DNA of 64,000 nucleotides from Pedobacter sp014947265 (GCF_014947265.1 NZ_JADCNK010000014.1:81483-145482), one strand, 5' to 3'; numbered from the stretch's first letter, positions 8,743 to 17,484 are shown. Translations and numbers: made by a program. The notes: generated from the sequence alone by a model not told the origin.

Positions 8743-9678
8743 ATGTTAAGTAGAGTGGCATCAAGCCTATATTGGTTAAGCAGGTACGTTGAGCGCAGCG
8801 ACGGTATGTTGCGCATGTTAAAAATAAATTACGCTTCCTCTCAGGATACCATACAGGAATTCACCTGGAAACCCGTGATCAGGATTTTTTCATCGGATGA
8901 CGAAAATGAACTGTTAAATATCCAGCACGATAGCCGCGCGGTAATCGAATACCTCTTGTTAAACCGCGAGAATCAAAATTCAATTTTAAACATCGTTACC
9001 CTGGCCCGTGAAAATGCAAGGAGTGTCCAGGAACACATCCCTAAAGATTTATGGCAATGTTTAAACGAATATTACCATGCGGTAAAAGACGAAAAATTAT
9101 TGTGGTACGTACAGAAGGATGATCCTGTTACCGCTTTAGATGTTTTGATTAAACAGGTAATGTTATATAACGGAACTGCCGACAGTGTGATGGAGCGTGG
9201 AGAAAGCAGGAGTTTTATGAATATTGGCAAACACCTGGAGAGAAGCATACAGTCAGTCGATATTCTCGACATTAAATTCAGCTCGATAAGCAGCAATCCT
9301 GATCTGTTGACTGATATCTCCTATTGGAAACATTTATTATTATCGTTGGGTGGTTATGAATTATACCTGAAAACCTATCGGCAAGGGTTTGATGCGAAAA
9401 ACATTATCGAACTGGTAATGCTTAATAACGATTTTCCACGTTCAGCATTATATGCCATGAACAATATTGAACGATATTTTAACCGGCTAAAGAGTGAAAG
9501 TAATATCGAACACTACAATAACCTGTCTTTTAAAATAGGACGTTTAAAAAGTATGATTACCTACAGTTCTGTTAACACCATGAATGAAGAGCAGTTGCAT
9601 CATTACCTTACAGAAATCAGGGCAGAGCTTTTCGGCATCGGCAACCTGTTAAATGAATATTATTTCGCAAACTCATAA
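8743..9678 (+). CDS. Alpha-E domain protein (DUF403)
   Basis: All-alpha protein of 311 residues beginning LSRVASSLYWLSRYVERSDG, the signature start of the alpha-E family, with NIGKHLERSIQSVDIL in the middle. It regularly accompanies circularly permuted ATP-grasp enzymes. It follows that gene after 10 bases, so the two are surely co-transcribed. No catalytic residues are known for the family; a scaffold or substrate-binding role is an inference from the fixed gene neighbourhood. Confidence 0.9.
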   Translation: MLSRVASSLYWLSRYVERSDGMLRMLKINYASSQDTIQEFTWKPVIRIFSSDDENELLNIQHDSRAVIEYLLLNRENQNSILNIVTLARENARSVQEHIPKDLWQCLNEYYHAVKDEKLLWYVQKDDPVTALDVLIKQVMLYNGTADSVMERGESRSFMNIGKHLERSIQSVDILDIKFSSISSNPDLLTDISYWKHLLLSLGGYELYLKTYRQGFDAKNIIELVMLNNDFPRSALYAMNNIERYFNRLKSESNIEHYNNLSFKIGRLKSMITYSSVNTMNEEQLHHYLTEIRAELFGIGNLLNEYYFANS

Positions 9679-9683
9679 TTTTT

Positions 9684-9755
9684 AACCACAGATGAGCACA
9701 GATATTACTTCCTTTATTGATTTCCCATCTGTGTTTATTCTTTTTATCTGTGGTA
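9684..9755. repeat. Inverted-repeat element (ACCACAGATGA type)
   Basis: Unit bounded by AACCACAGAT and ATCTGTGGTAA, with inner copies of CACAGAT/ATCTGTG. A second copy of the same family lies at 62429-62491 upstream of trpD. It sits in the gap between the alpha-E and transglutaminase genes. Confidence 0.6.
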
Positions 9756-9777
9756 ACTTATAATAATAAAAACCAAT

Positions 9778-10770
9778 ATGCCAATTTTCAAAATCAAACA
9801 TATCACCAATTACAAATACGAGTTACCTGTTCGGGATAGTGCGAATCAGATTATTCTATTTCCCATTAAAGATGATTTCCAAAAGGTGGTTAAACACGAC
9901 CTGAATATCTCCGGAAGCCCGGAAATTGAAATTTTTATCGATTACTACGGAAACGAGGTGGGCACTTTTACCCAAAACGAACCGCACACCCAACTTAAAA
10001 TCTTTTCGAAGGTATGTGTAGAAACCTTCCCGAAGCCATTGCCGCAAGACGATATGTTTAGCAGCGAGCAGTGGAACAGTTTAAGTGCCCTAAAATTCGA
10101 AGTACCCTATATCGACTATGTAAGGCAGGAAAGTTTTGAGGGTATCGCTCAGTTAAAGGAAACAGCTTTAAACATTAAGCACACTGAAGATACGCCTTAC
10201 CAAACCGCTATAAAATATTGTGCTCATGTGTTCAACAATTTCGATTACATTAAAGGAGTAACGGCAGTTGATACCACTATTGATGAAATTTTAAAACTAA
10301 AAGCCGGGGTTTGTCAGGATTTTGCCCATGTATTAACCGCCATGTTGCGTTTAACAGGCATCCCGGCACGGTACGTAAGCGGCTATATCTGCCCTAACAG
10401 AGACGGCATGCGGGGTGAAGGTGCAACCCATGCCTGGGCGGAAGCTTACCTGCCCGAATATGGCTGGCTGGGTTTAGACCCGACCAATAATTGCATTGTA
10501 AACGAAAACCATGTGCGTTTGGCCGTTGGCCGGAATTTTACCGATTGCTCACCCGTAAAAGGCGTTTACAAAGGTGGTTTCGAGCATATTATGGAAGTAA
10601 ATGTATCAGTAGGTTATAACGATGAAGACTTTAACGATCAGGAAACGTATTTCCAGCCGAAAGAAGTGAATTACAGCAAGCCCACAGGAACAATAAGCAC
10701 CGTGAGAACCAAAAACAGCTATCAGCAATACATGGAAGCTATGCAGCAACAACAGCAACAACAACAGTAG
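9778..10770 (+). CDS. Transglutaminase-like cysteine protease family protein
   Basis: 330-residue protein with the N-terminal beta domain usual for this branch (FKIKHITNYKYELPVRDSAN) and a transglutaminase core. The catalytic triad is visible as C179 (KAGVCQDFAH), H218 (GATHAWAEAYLP) and D234 (LGLDPTNN). It is the third member of the ATP-grasp/alpha-E/transglutaminase cluster, which suggests it hydrolyses or transfers an amide made by the ATP-grasp enzyme. No signal peptide, so cytoplasmic. The C-terminus is a glutamine homopolymer coded by CAA/CAG triplets (about 10743-10767), likely slippage-prone and dispensable. Confidence 0.9.
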   Translation: MPIFKIKHITNYKYELPVRDSANQIILFPIKDDFQKVVKHDLNISGSPEIEIFIDYYGNEVGTFTQNEPHTQLKIFSKVCVETFPKPLPQDDMFSSEQWNSLSALKFEVPYIDYVRQESFEGIAQLKETALNIKHTEDTPYQTAIKYCAHVFNNFDYIKGVTAVDTTIDEILKLKAGVCQDFAHVLTAMLRLTGIPARYVSGYICPNRDGMRGEGATHAWAEAYLPEYGWLGLDPTNNCIVNENHVRLAVGRNFTDCSPVKGVYKGGFEHIMEVNVSVGYNDEDFNDQETYFQPKEVNYSKPTGTISTVRTKNSYQQYMEAMQQQQQQQQ

Positions 10771-10826
10771 GCAGTTTTCAGTTGGCGGTTACAGTTCAAT
10801 CGACTAAAAAATAAAGTGGCAGGGCC

Positions 10827-12158
10827 TTACCTAATAGCTCTGCTGCTTAAAATTTCATCGATTTTCTCATTTTCAATAATCCACATACCTATCCGTTCAT
10901 CGGTAATTCCATTCATAAGATTATACGTAAATGTAGGTTTGTTGTGTTCCATTTTGGTCGATAGGTATTTAAACATGATACTTTCGTTCTCTTTTAATAT
11001 TTCGGCAACCTCAATAATATGAGTTGAAATCATGAAATAACAGTCTTTTATTGCAGAAAATGATTTAATCACAGATAAAGACCCATCAAATGCATCTTTA
11101 ACATTAGTCCCTCTAAACAGCTCATCAAAAATTACAAAAATATTTTTGGAAACTTTGATCTTCTCTGCAACATGTTTTACCCTTAAAACTTCATTGTAAA
11201 AATGGCTAAACCCTTCGTTTAAATTATCAGGCAAGTTTATGGTCGACACCAATCCTTGCCAAATTCCTGTTTCCATATATGCTGCAGGAACCGGAAGACC
11301 TAAATGAGCCAAATAGACAGAAACCCCAACAGATTTTAAAAAAGTAGATTTCCCAGCCATATTACTTCCCGTTAGGAAACATACATTCTTACCAATTTCA
11401 AATTCAATATCATTAGCAACCGGATGATTTAAAAAAGGATGAAAAACACCTATAATACGCAGATGGCACTCTTTTGCATTCACGTTTGGCAAGGTCAAAT
11501 TGTATTTCCTGGCTGCCTTAACAACAGCATAATAAGCATCAATCTGATAGACTAAATCTAAAAACCGTTTGATTGTCCTTAACTCAGTTCCCCTAAACAT
11601 AAAATCAAGCGCTTCTAATTCGAATAAGTTAATCTTTTTCTCATCCCGCTCAACAATAGCTTTAATTAGTTTCTGTTTAAATAAAATTCCAACAATCTCA
11701 TTAAATTCTTTAACCAGCACTGGCTTAACCTCCTGATCTAAGGCCGCAAAAACTCCATTAAGTTGTTTAAGCAAAGAAATAATCTCTCCTATGCCTTTTT
11801 CTTTTACATAATATGCCTGATTTGGATAAAAGAAATAATTGATAGACTTAGTTAGTGCGGAAATCTTTGAATAGAATTTGATTTTGCCATTTTGCACCAG
11901 ATAACTTTCAATAAAGTCTATGTTCGTATGGTCAAAATTTAAATCGTCGCTATAATTAGATAGATATTTTATTAAACCTTGTCTTTCCGTAATGATCTGA
12001 ATATCTGTGGAAGGCATTCTGAAAATTTCAGATAATTTATCATTGCCTTTAATGGTGAAAGTAAAGTTGAACAGCGAAAAAATACTTTTATTTGAGCCAT
12101 GAACCTCAAATATGTTTAAATCAGTTAGGGTTTGTTTATCTATATCAAACTTATTCAT
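10827..12158 (-). CDS. Short MutS-family ATPase
   Basis: 443 residues, roughly half the length of MutS. The Walker A motif GSNMAGKST is at residues 264-272 and the Walker B FVIFDELFRGTN at about 341-352 (D345, E346), followed by the signature STHIIEVAEIL. Residues 1-240 resemble the helical core/lever region. The N-terminal mismatch-recognition domain with the Phe-x-Glu wedge is absent, and so is a Smr nuclease domain. This is therefore one of the MutS paralogs of Bacteroidota annotated simply as 'MutS-related', not the canonical repair protein. It converges with the transglutaminase gene and is monocistronic. Confidence 0.85.
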   Translation of the reverse strand: MNKFDIDKQTLTDLNIFEVHGSNKSIFSLFNFTFTIKGNDKLSEIFRMPSTDIQIITERQGLIKYLSNYSDDLNFDHTNIDFIESYLVQNGKIKFYSKISALTKSINYFFYPNQAYYVKEKGIGEIISLLKQLNGVFAALDQEVKPVLVKEFNEIVGILFKQKLIKAIVERDEKKINLFELEALDFMFRGTELRTIKRFLDLVYQIDAYYAVVKAARKYNLTLPNVNAKECHLRIIGVFHPFLNHPVANDIEFEIGKNVCFLTGSNMAGKSTFLKSVGVSVYLAHLGLPVPAAYMETGIWQGLVSTINLPDNLNEGFSHFYNEVLRVKHVAEKIKVSKNIFVIFDELFRGTNVKDAFDGSLSVIKSFSAIKDCYFMISTHIIEVAEILKENESIMFKYLSTKMEHNKPTFTYNLMNGITDERIGMWIIENEKIDEILSSRAIR

Positions 12159-12372
12159 GATGCGCTGTAGATGGATATGCTAAAATTGTTTTATCTATAA
12201 ATCTTTTCAAGATAAGAATTTACGATAACAGTTGGCAGTTTTCAGTTCCCAATTAACAGTTCGCAATTTTCAGTTGGCAGATAATTCATCCTAAAAAACT
12301 GAAAACTGTATACTGAAACCTGCTAACTGATACATTTTTTTTTCTAAATTTGCGCCTTTTACAAATAACAAT

Positions 12373-13821
12373 ATGATTAAGAGACAGCAAATTAAAGATT
12401 TATTAAAGTCGACAGCATTTGACACAGAAGTAACGGTTATGGGATGGGTTAGAACTTTCCGTAATAATCAGTTTATTGCCTTAAATGACGGGTCTTGCAT
12501 GGGCAATATCCAGGTTGTGATCGATTTCAATAATTTGCCTGATGAGCTGTTAAAAAGAATAACAACCGGCGCTGCCATTTCTGCAACAGGTAAATTGATC
12601 GAGTCTTTAGGTAAAGGTCAATCTGTTGAAATTAAAGCAACAACGGTAGAAATTTTGGGTGATAGCGATCCTGAAAAGTTTCCATTACAACCAAAGAAAC
12701 ACAGTTTAGAGTTTTTACGCGAAATTGCTCACCTGCGTTTCCGTACCAATACTTTTAACGCCGTTTTTAAGGTGCGTCATGCCTTGGCTTTTGCCATTCA
12801 CCAATTCTACAACGAACGTGGTTTTGTGTACATGCATACCCCTGTAATTACCGCAAGTGATGCGGAAGGTGCTGGTGAGATGTTTAAAGTAACCACTTTA
12901 GATTTCGACAATACACCACGTACGGAAGACGGTAAAGTAGATTTCTCACAGGATTTCTTTGCCCGTGCAACCAACTTAACCGTATCCGGACAATTGGAAG
13001 GTGAATTGGCAGCAATGGCTTTCGGACAGATTTATACTTTCGGTCCTACTTTCAGGGCAGAAAACTCTAATACTACACGTCACTTAGCAGAATTCTGGAT
13101 GATTGAACCTGAAGTTGCTTTTGCAGATTTAGAAGACAACATGCAGCTTGCAGAAGATATGATGAAGTATGTTATAAAATATACTTTAGATAACTGCAAA
13201 GATGAATTAGAATTTTTAAATACCCGTTTAGCGGAAGAGGATAAACAAAAACCGCAGAACGAACGCAGCGAATTTAGTTTGTTAGAGAAGTTGGATTTCT
13301 GTCTGGCAAACGAATTTGAACGTTTAACCTATACGGAGGCAATCAGGATTTTAAAATCTTCTAAACCAAACCAGAAGAAACAGTTTAAATACCTGATTGA
13401 TGAATGGGGTGCTGATTTACAAAGTGAGCACGAACGTTACCTGGTAGAAAAACACTTTAAAAAACCGGTAATCTTAACCGATTATCCTGCTGATATTAAA
13501 TCGTTCTATATGCGCCAGAATGAACCAGATGCTGAAGGCAGGCAAACTGTTGCAGCCATGGATATCTTATTTCCAGGTATTGGCGAAATGATTGGCGGAT
13601 CGCAACGTGAAGAACGTTTAGACCGTTTAACCAAACGTATGGAAGATTTAAATATCCCTCAAGACGAACTTTGGTGGTATTTAGATACCCGCCGTTTTGG
13701 ATCAGCGCCGCATTCGGGTTTTGGTTTAGGTTTTGAGCGACTGGTATTGTTCGTAACCGGAATGACCAACATCCGTGATGTAATCGCTTTCCCAAGATTC
13801 CCGAAAAACGCAGAGTTTTAG
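12373..13821 (+). CDS. asnS: Asparagine-tRNA ligase
   Basis: Class IIb aminoacyl-tRNA synthetase that charges tRNA-Asn, 482 residues. The N-terminal OB-fold anticodon-binding domain (VTVMGWVRTFRNNQFIALNDGS) precedes the catalytic core with motif 2 (FRAENSNTTRHLAEFWMIEPE region) and motif 3 (GFGLGFERLVLFVTG) near the C-terminus. FARATNLTVSGQLEGE is the Asn/Asp-type adenylate region, and its Asn-enzyme variants favour AsnS over AspS. TAAATTTG at 12345-12352 is a good -7 promoter element 20 bases before the ATG. A perfect 14-bp hairpin terminator follows. Confidence 0.96.
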   Translation: MIKRQQIKDLLKSTAFDTEVTVMGWVRTFRNNQFIALNDGSCMGNIQVVIDFNNLPDELLKRITTGAAISATGKLIESLGKGQSVEIKATTVEILGDSDPEKFPLQPKKHSLEFLREIAHLRFRTNTFNAVFKVRHALAFAIHQFYNERGFVYMHTPVITASDAEGAGEMFKVTTLDFDNTPRTEDGKVDFSQDFFARATNLTVSGQLEGELAAMAFGQIYTFGPTFRAENSNTTRHLAEFWMIEPEVAFADLEDNMQLAEDMMKYVIKYTLDNCKDELEFLNTRLAEEDKQKPQNERSEFSLLEKLDFCLANEFERLTYTEAIRILKSSKPNQKKQFKYLIDEWGADLQSEHERYLVEKHFKKPVILTDYPADIKSFYMRQNEPDAEGRQTVAAMDILFPGIGEMIGGSQREERLDRLTKRMEDLNIPQDELWWYLDTRRFGSAPHSGFGLGFERLVLFVTGMTNIRDVIAFPRFPKNAEF

Positions 13822-13870
13822 GAGGGTTTAGGGTTTAGGGTTTAGGGGAAAACAAATAGCCCATTATCAA

Positions 13871-13906
13871 AGAAGTCAAGTTTTTAAAACTTGACTTCTT
13901 TTTTTG
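13871..13906 (+). terminator. Intrinsic terminator after asnS
   Basis: Perfect stem AGAAGTCAAGTTTT (13871-13884) with AAAACTTGACTTCT (13886-13899), then a T run. A near-identical hairpin with the flanking word 'agccca' recurs at 14452-14480, facing the end of the glutamate-synthase-like gene. Confidence 0.85.
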
Positions 13907-13960
13907 CGTTATTAAAACCTTGAGAAAAACTACCATTGACAGATTCTAATATAAGGAATC

Positions 13961-14053
13961 GTCATTGCGAGAAGGCTTTTTCAGCCGACGAAGCAATCTT
14001 ACAACGATCGCTATTAGCGTGAGCATTAAGGTTGCTTCATTCCTCGCCATGAC
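13961..14053. repeat. Palindromic dispersed element (GTCATTGCGAG type)
   Basis: 93-base imperfect palindrome with ends GTCATTGCGAG and CTCGCCATGAC and the internal words AGCCGACGAAGCAATCTT / AAGGTTGCTTCATTCC. A second copy lies at 18136-18230, and a decayed one is near 57460-57525. Confidence 0.65.
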
Positions 14054-14317
14054 GATTTTTCTATCGGATTATGTGAATGGTAACTTGTTTCAGCATAAAG
14101 ATCCTGAGATGAATTCGCTAAAAAAATCTGTCGCTCATATTGATTTTTATAAAATAAATTACCCCTCAGGGTGACGACTGGGTTAATATAATCCTACACC
14201 AATCTATGATTTTGAACAATCGTCCCGGCGGGACGCCTGATGGGTAGCCAATTGTATAATTGGCATTTTCGTTCCGTAGGAACGTTTGGTGATTTAAACA
14301 TTGATCTCCTTCGGTTG

Positions 14318-14425
14318 TGGCCACCTAAACCTGATTGGCGCGGAAAGCCCGCATCCCGATTCTTCATCGGGAGAGGACTTGCAGCAAAAAGCAGGACTGA
14401 ACAAACCCAAATGCTACTGTCCCTG
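14318..14425 (+). repeat. Dispersed element, copy 1 (AAGCCCGCA type)
   Basis: Contains cctgattgg, cggaaagcccgca, a CCCGAT-tcttc-ATCGGG hairpin, gaggacttg and aaagcagga in that order. The same word order appears on the minus strand around 17680-17555, and a decayed relative around 48112-48215. Confidence 0.5.
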
Positions 14426-14555
14426 CTTTACAAAAAATAGCCCAAAACCAAAGAAGTCAAGCTTTTAAAGCTTGACTTCTCTTAGTGCTATGGAAAGACT
14501 TACGAAGTTCTGCCTATACTTAACCCTTTTAAACTTCGGAAGTCATCCCTCACTG

Positions 14556-16217
14556 TTATCGTCCATCCTCATGCATGGTATCTCCATACGGATTGGCGTG
14601 CGAATAATCTACTGCCGAAACCTTATAATCTGTTGGCGCAAAACTGGCAGAACTGCTCAGTGCCATACCCAGTTCATAACGGGTTGGATAAGGTGTCTGC
14701 AACAGGCTACCTGCCGGGATATAAGGAAAAGTCTCCAGATAACTCTGCATTACACTTGGGCTTACGCGCCTGTTGATATAGGCTCTGCTTAACTGATGTG
14801 TTTCTCTTAAACCCGCAGCACCTAACAATTCTACCGCACTGGCTACGGTTAGGTTATGGAAGTTTTTAACACGAACCGTTTTATCTTCCACTACCAAGCC
14901 TTTCATTAAACTCTGATCTTGGGTGGCTACTCCTGTTGGGCAGGTATTGCTGTTACACTCTAAAGCCTGAATACAGCCCAAAGCGAACATCATTCCGCGG
15001 GCAGCATTACACATATCAGCACCAAGGGCTATGTTTTTAACCAGATCGAAACCTGTTGCCACTTTACCCGAAGCAATAATTTTAATGTGCTTTTTCAGGT
15101 CAAAGCCATTTAAAACATCATACACAAAAGCCACACCTTCGCGCAAAGGCATACCTACCGAATTCGAAAACTCCTGTGGTGCGGCACCTGTACCACCCTC
15201 ACCACCATCAACAGTAATAAAATCAGGGTAAATTCCGGTTTCTACCATAGCTTTACAAATGGCATAAAACTCGCTTTTACGACCAATACACAATTTAAAA
15301 CCAACTGGTTTACCCCCTGATAAATCGCGAAGTTTTTTAACAAATTCCAGTAAACCGATAGGTGTATTAAAAGCTGAGTGCGCCGGTGGCGACAATACAT
15401 CTTTACCTTCGGGTACCAAACGAATCCTGGCGACTTCCTGTGTTACCTTTTTGGCTGGTAACATACCACCATGTCCTGGCTTGGCACCTTGCGAAAGTTT
15501 AATTTCAATCATTTTTACCTGATCGGTTTGTGCCCGCTCGGCGTAAGCATCATAATTGAAGGTACCATCGGCATTACGACAGCCAAAATATCCCGTACCA
15601 ATCTGCCAGATTAAATCGCCTCCTGGCTTACGGTGGTAATCGCTTATCCCGCCTTCGCCCGTATTGTGTGCAAAATTTCCCATTTTGGCACCACCATTTA
15701 AGGCTAAAATGGCATTCTGACTTAAGGAACCAAAACTCATGGCCGAAATATTATAAATACTGGCTGAATAAGGTTTTTTACATTCTGGTCCGCCAACAGT
15801 AACACGCGGATCTAAATTTAATTCATGGTGTGATATAGCCGCAATACTGTGGCTCAACCACTCATAACCATTATCGTAAACATTTAACTGCGTTCCAAAA
15901 GGGATCGTATCGTTATCTTTTTTAGCGCGTTGGTAAATTAAAGAACGGTTTAACCTGTTATAAGGCGTACCGTTGGTATCACTTTCTACGAAATATTGAT
16001 ATACTTTCGGCCTCAACTCTTCCATAAAATACCTTAAACGGCCGAAAACCGGATAGTTTCTCACAATACTATGCTTTGGCTGGTATAAATCGTAAACACC
16101 AAGCAGTACAAAAGGACCGGTAAAAATGAATGTCCACCATAAAAAGGGATGATATAAGCCCAGCATAATGGTTAGGGCGATTAAAAATGCGGCAATCGCG
16201 ACGAAAGCTTTTCTCAT
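14556..16217 (-). CDS. FMN-binding glutamate synthase family protein
   Basis: 553-residue protein with two N-terminal hydrophobic segments (about 5-25 and 27-42), then a glutamate-synthase central/FMN domain. Visible motifs are HNTGEGGISDYH, the barrel signature KLSQGAKPGHGGMLPAKK, TVDGGEGGTGAAP for FMN phosphate, and a cysteine cluster CIQALECNSNTCPTGVATQ like the 3Fe-4S ligands of GltB. It lacks the GltB glutaminase domain and C-terminal beta-helix, so it is a stand-alone, membrane-anchored relative (archaeal-type GltS or glutamate-synthase-like oxidoreductase). The physiological electron donor and substrate are not established from sequence. Confidence 0.9.
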   Translation of the reverse strand: MRKAFVAIAAFLIALTIMLGLYHPFLWWTFIFTGPFVLLGVYDLYQPKHSIVRNYPVFGRLRYFMEELRPKVYQYFVESDTNGTPYNRLNRSLIYQRAKKDNDTIPFGTQLNVYDNGYEWLSHSIAAISHHELNLDPRVTVGGPECKKPYSASIYNISAMSFGSLSQNAILALNGGAKMGNFAHNTGEGGISDYHRKPGGDLIWQIGTGYFGCRNADGTFNYDAYAERAQTDQVKMIEIKLSQGAKPGHGGMLPAKKVTQEVARIRLVPEGKDVLSPPAHSAFNTPIGLLEFVKKLRDLSGGKPVGFKLCIGRKSEFYAICKAMVETGIYPDFITVDGGEGGTGAAPQEFSNSVGMPLREGVAFVYDVLNGFDLKKHIKIIASGKVATGFDLVKNIALGADMCNAARGMMFALGCIQALECNSNTCPTGVATQDQSLMKGLVVEDKTVRVKNFHNLTVASAVELLGAAGLRETHQLSRAYINRRVSPSVMQSYLETFPYIPAGSLLQTPYPTRYELGMALSSSASFAPTDYKVSAVDYSHANPYGDTMHEDGR

Positions 16218-16230
16218 GTTTTGTTATTTA

Positions 16231-16491
16231 TTAGGTATGGTATCTGCACTGTAGAAAAATAATTTTGTTATCTTCTACTTTGTATACCAGTCTGTGTTCT
16301 AAATTAATCCTCCTCGACCACCATCCGGAATATTGGTGTTTTAATGGCTCAGGTTTCCCGGCACCTTCAAAAGGAGTGCGTTCGATTTCTTTTATCAGTG
16401 CATTTATTTTCTTCAGAATCGATTTATCAACCGATTGCCAATAGAGATAATCCTCCCATGCTCCATCAAGAAATAATTTAATCATTATCAA
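16231..16491 (-). CDS. yoeB: YoeB-family toxin (ribosome-dependent mRNA endonuclease)
   Basis: 86-residue toxin that cleaves mRNA in the ribosomal A site. It aligns closely with E. coli YoeB: WEDYLYWQ, KKINALIKEI, RTPFEGAGKPEPLKH, WWSRRINLEHRLVY and the end CRYHT. Counting from the internal Met at 16485 the catalytic positions coincide with E. coli numbering (E46, R65, H83), but the terminal Tyr84 is Thr here. The true start may be 16485. The reading frame overlaps the end of the antitoxin gene by 14 bases, the usual coupling. Activity with the Tyr-to-Thr change is uncertain. Confidence 0.92.
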   Translation of the reverse strand: MIMIKLFLDGAWEDYLYWQSVDKSILKKINALIKEIERTPFEGAGKPEPLKHQYSGWWSRRINLEHRLVYKVEDNKIIFLQCRYHT

Positions 16492-16735
16492 TCAGGTCCT
16501 GCTCCTTAGCTAAACCATTCTCATAATCTTTTAGTCCCTGCTCTAGCCTAAGCGCATTTTTTGGACTTTTTAACAGATAAAAAGTTTCTTGCATACTATC
16601 ATAGTCTGCCTTAGAAAGAACTACAACATCTTCCCCTTTCGCTCTGGTAACAAACAAGGGAGTATGGTTAGTAAAAACCTTATCTAAATAAGACTTTAAA
16701 CTTTGCCTGAATGAGGTATAATTTGTGATTTCCAT
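16478..16735 (-). CDS. yefM: YefM-family antitoxin
   Basis: 85-residue Phd/YefM antitoxin: N-terminal DNA-binding/dimerisation domain (MEITNYTSFRQSLKSYLDKV, then VTRAKGEDVVVLSKADYDSMQETFYLL) and an acidic, disordered C-terminus that wraps YoeB. It precedes and overlaps the toxin gene. The promoter region holds a TGTACA-type operator (16779-16796) overlapping the -33 box, which indicates conditional-cooperative autorepression as in the E. coli locus. Confidence 0.93.
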   Translation of the reverse strand: MEITNYTSFRQSLKSYLDKVFTNHTPLFVTRAKGEDVVVLSKADYDSMQETFYLLKSPKNALRLEQGLKDYENGLAKEQDLIDND

Positions 16736-16754
16736 GGTAATGTATTCTAAAAAT

Positions 16755-16796
16755 CAAAAGTAAAGATTATAAAATAGCTGTACAACTATTTGTACA
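16755..16796 (-). promoter_or_regulatory. yefM-yoeB promoter and TGTACA operator
   Basis: On the minus strand: TTGTACA (16785-16779), whose TTG at 16785-16783 serves as the -33 box, 20 bases, then TACTTTTG (16762-16755) as -7. The inverted repeat TGTACAA-ctat-TTGTACA covers 16779-16796, two TGTACA cores 12 bp apart. E. coli YefM-YoeB recognises TGTACA-core palindromes, so binding here would block RNA polymerase directly. Confidence 0.75.
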
Positions 16797-16863
16797 TATT
16801 TAGAATCTGTATGATTAATATGTTCTCTAAACAACAAACGTTTAATTTTGTTATTTTTACGCT

Positions 16864-17484
16864 ATGCTTATTAAGATCTATCCAGAGAATCCCAACGAAA
16901 GGGCCATTGAACAAGTTGTTGAAGTGCTGAAAAAAGGCGGTTTAATCATCTACCCTACCGATACTATTTATGGTTTGGGCTGCGATATTACCAATCCGAA
17001 AGCAATCGAAAAAATTTGCCGCATTAGGGGCATTAAACCAGAGAAAGCTAATTTCTCTTTTATCTGTCATGATTTAAAGCACATTTCTGATTATATCAAG
17101 CCAATTGATAACACCACTTTCAGGGTGTTAAAAAAAGCTTTACCAGGACCATTTACCTTTATTTTTAATGCCAATAACAATGTACCCAAGTTATTGAGTT
17201 CGAATAAAAAAACGGTCGGTATCCGTGTGCCCGACAATAACATTGCCCGTTGCATTGTGAAAGAACTCGGCAATCCGATCCTTTCAACTTCTATAAAAGA
17301 TGATGATGATGTAATTGAATACTCTACCGATCCGGAATTGATTCACGAAAAATACGAAAATCTGGTCGATTTGGTAATTGATGGTGGTTATGGAGATAAT
17401 GAAGCCTCTACCGTAATTGATTGTACCACTGGCGAGTTTGAAGTGATCCGTGAGGGTAAAGGAAATATTGAAGAATATTTGTAG
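16864..17484 (+). CDS. YrdC/Sua5-family protein (threonylcarbamoyl-AMP synthase type)
   Basis: 206 residues, the length of the stand-alone YrdC/YciO domain. The family motifs GGLIIYPTDTIYGLGCD, KxR-type IRGIKPEKANFSF, LPGPFTFI and KTVGIRVPDN are visible, and STVIDCTTGEFEVIREGKG closes it. The TsaC/Sua5 activity makes threonylcarbamoyl-adenylate for t6A modification of ANN-decoding tRNAs. However, the sequence looks closer to the YciO branch, which may not carry the same role. The -7 promoter element TAATTTTG is at 16843-16850. Confidence 0.85.
   Translation: MLIKIYPENPNERAIEQVVEVLKKGGLIIYPTDTIYGLGCDITNPKAIEKICRIRGIKPEKANFSFICHDLKHISDYIKPIDNTTFRVLKKALPGPFTFIFNANNNVPKLLSSNKKTVGIRVPDNNIARCIVKELGNPILSTSIKDDDDVIEYSTDPELIHEKYENLVDLVIDGGYGDNEASTVIDCTTGEFEVIREGKGNIEEYL

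Larger units (their letters stand above)
13907..14555. other. Repeat-filled gap between asnS and the convergent FMN enzyme
   Basis: Bounded by two almost identical hairpins (13871-13899 and 14452-14480). Inside are a palindromic element (13961-14053) and a GC-richer dispersed element (about 14318-14425, with CCCGAT/ATCGGG hairpin) whose inverted copy lies at about 17555-17680. Open frames here read through repeat sequence and have no family signature. Confidence 0.6.
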
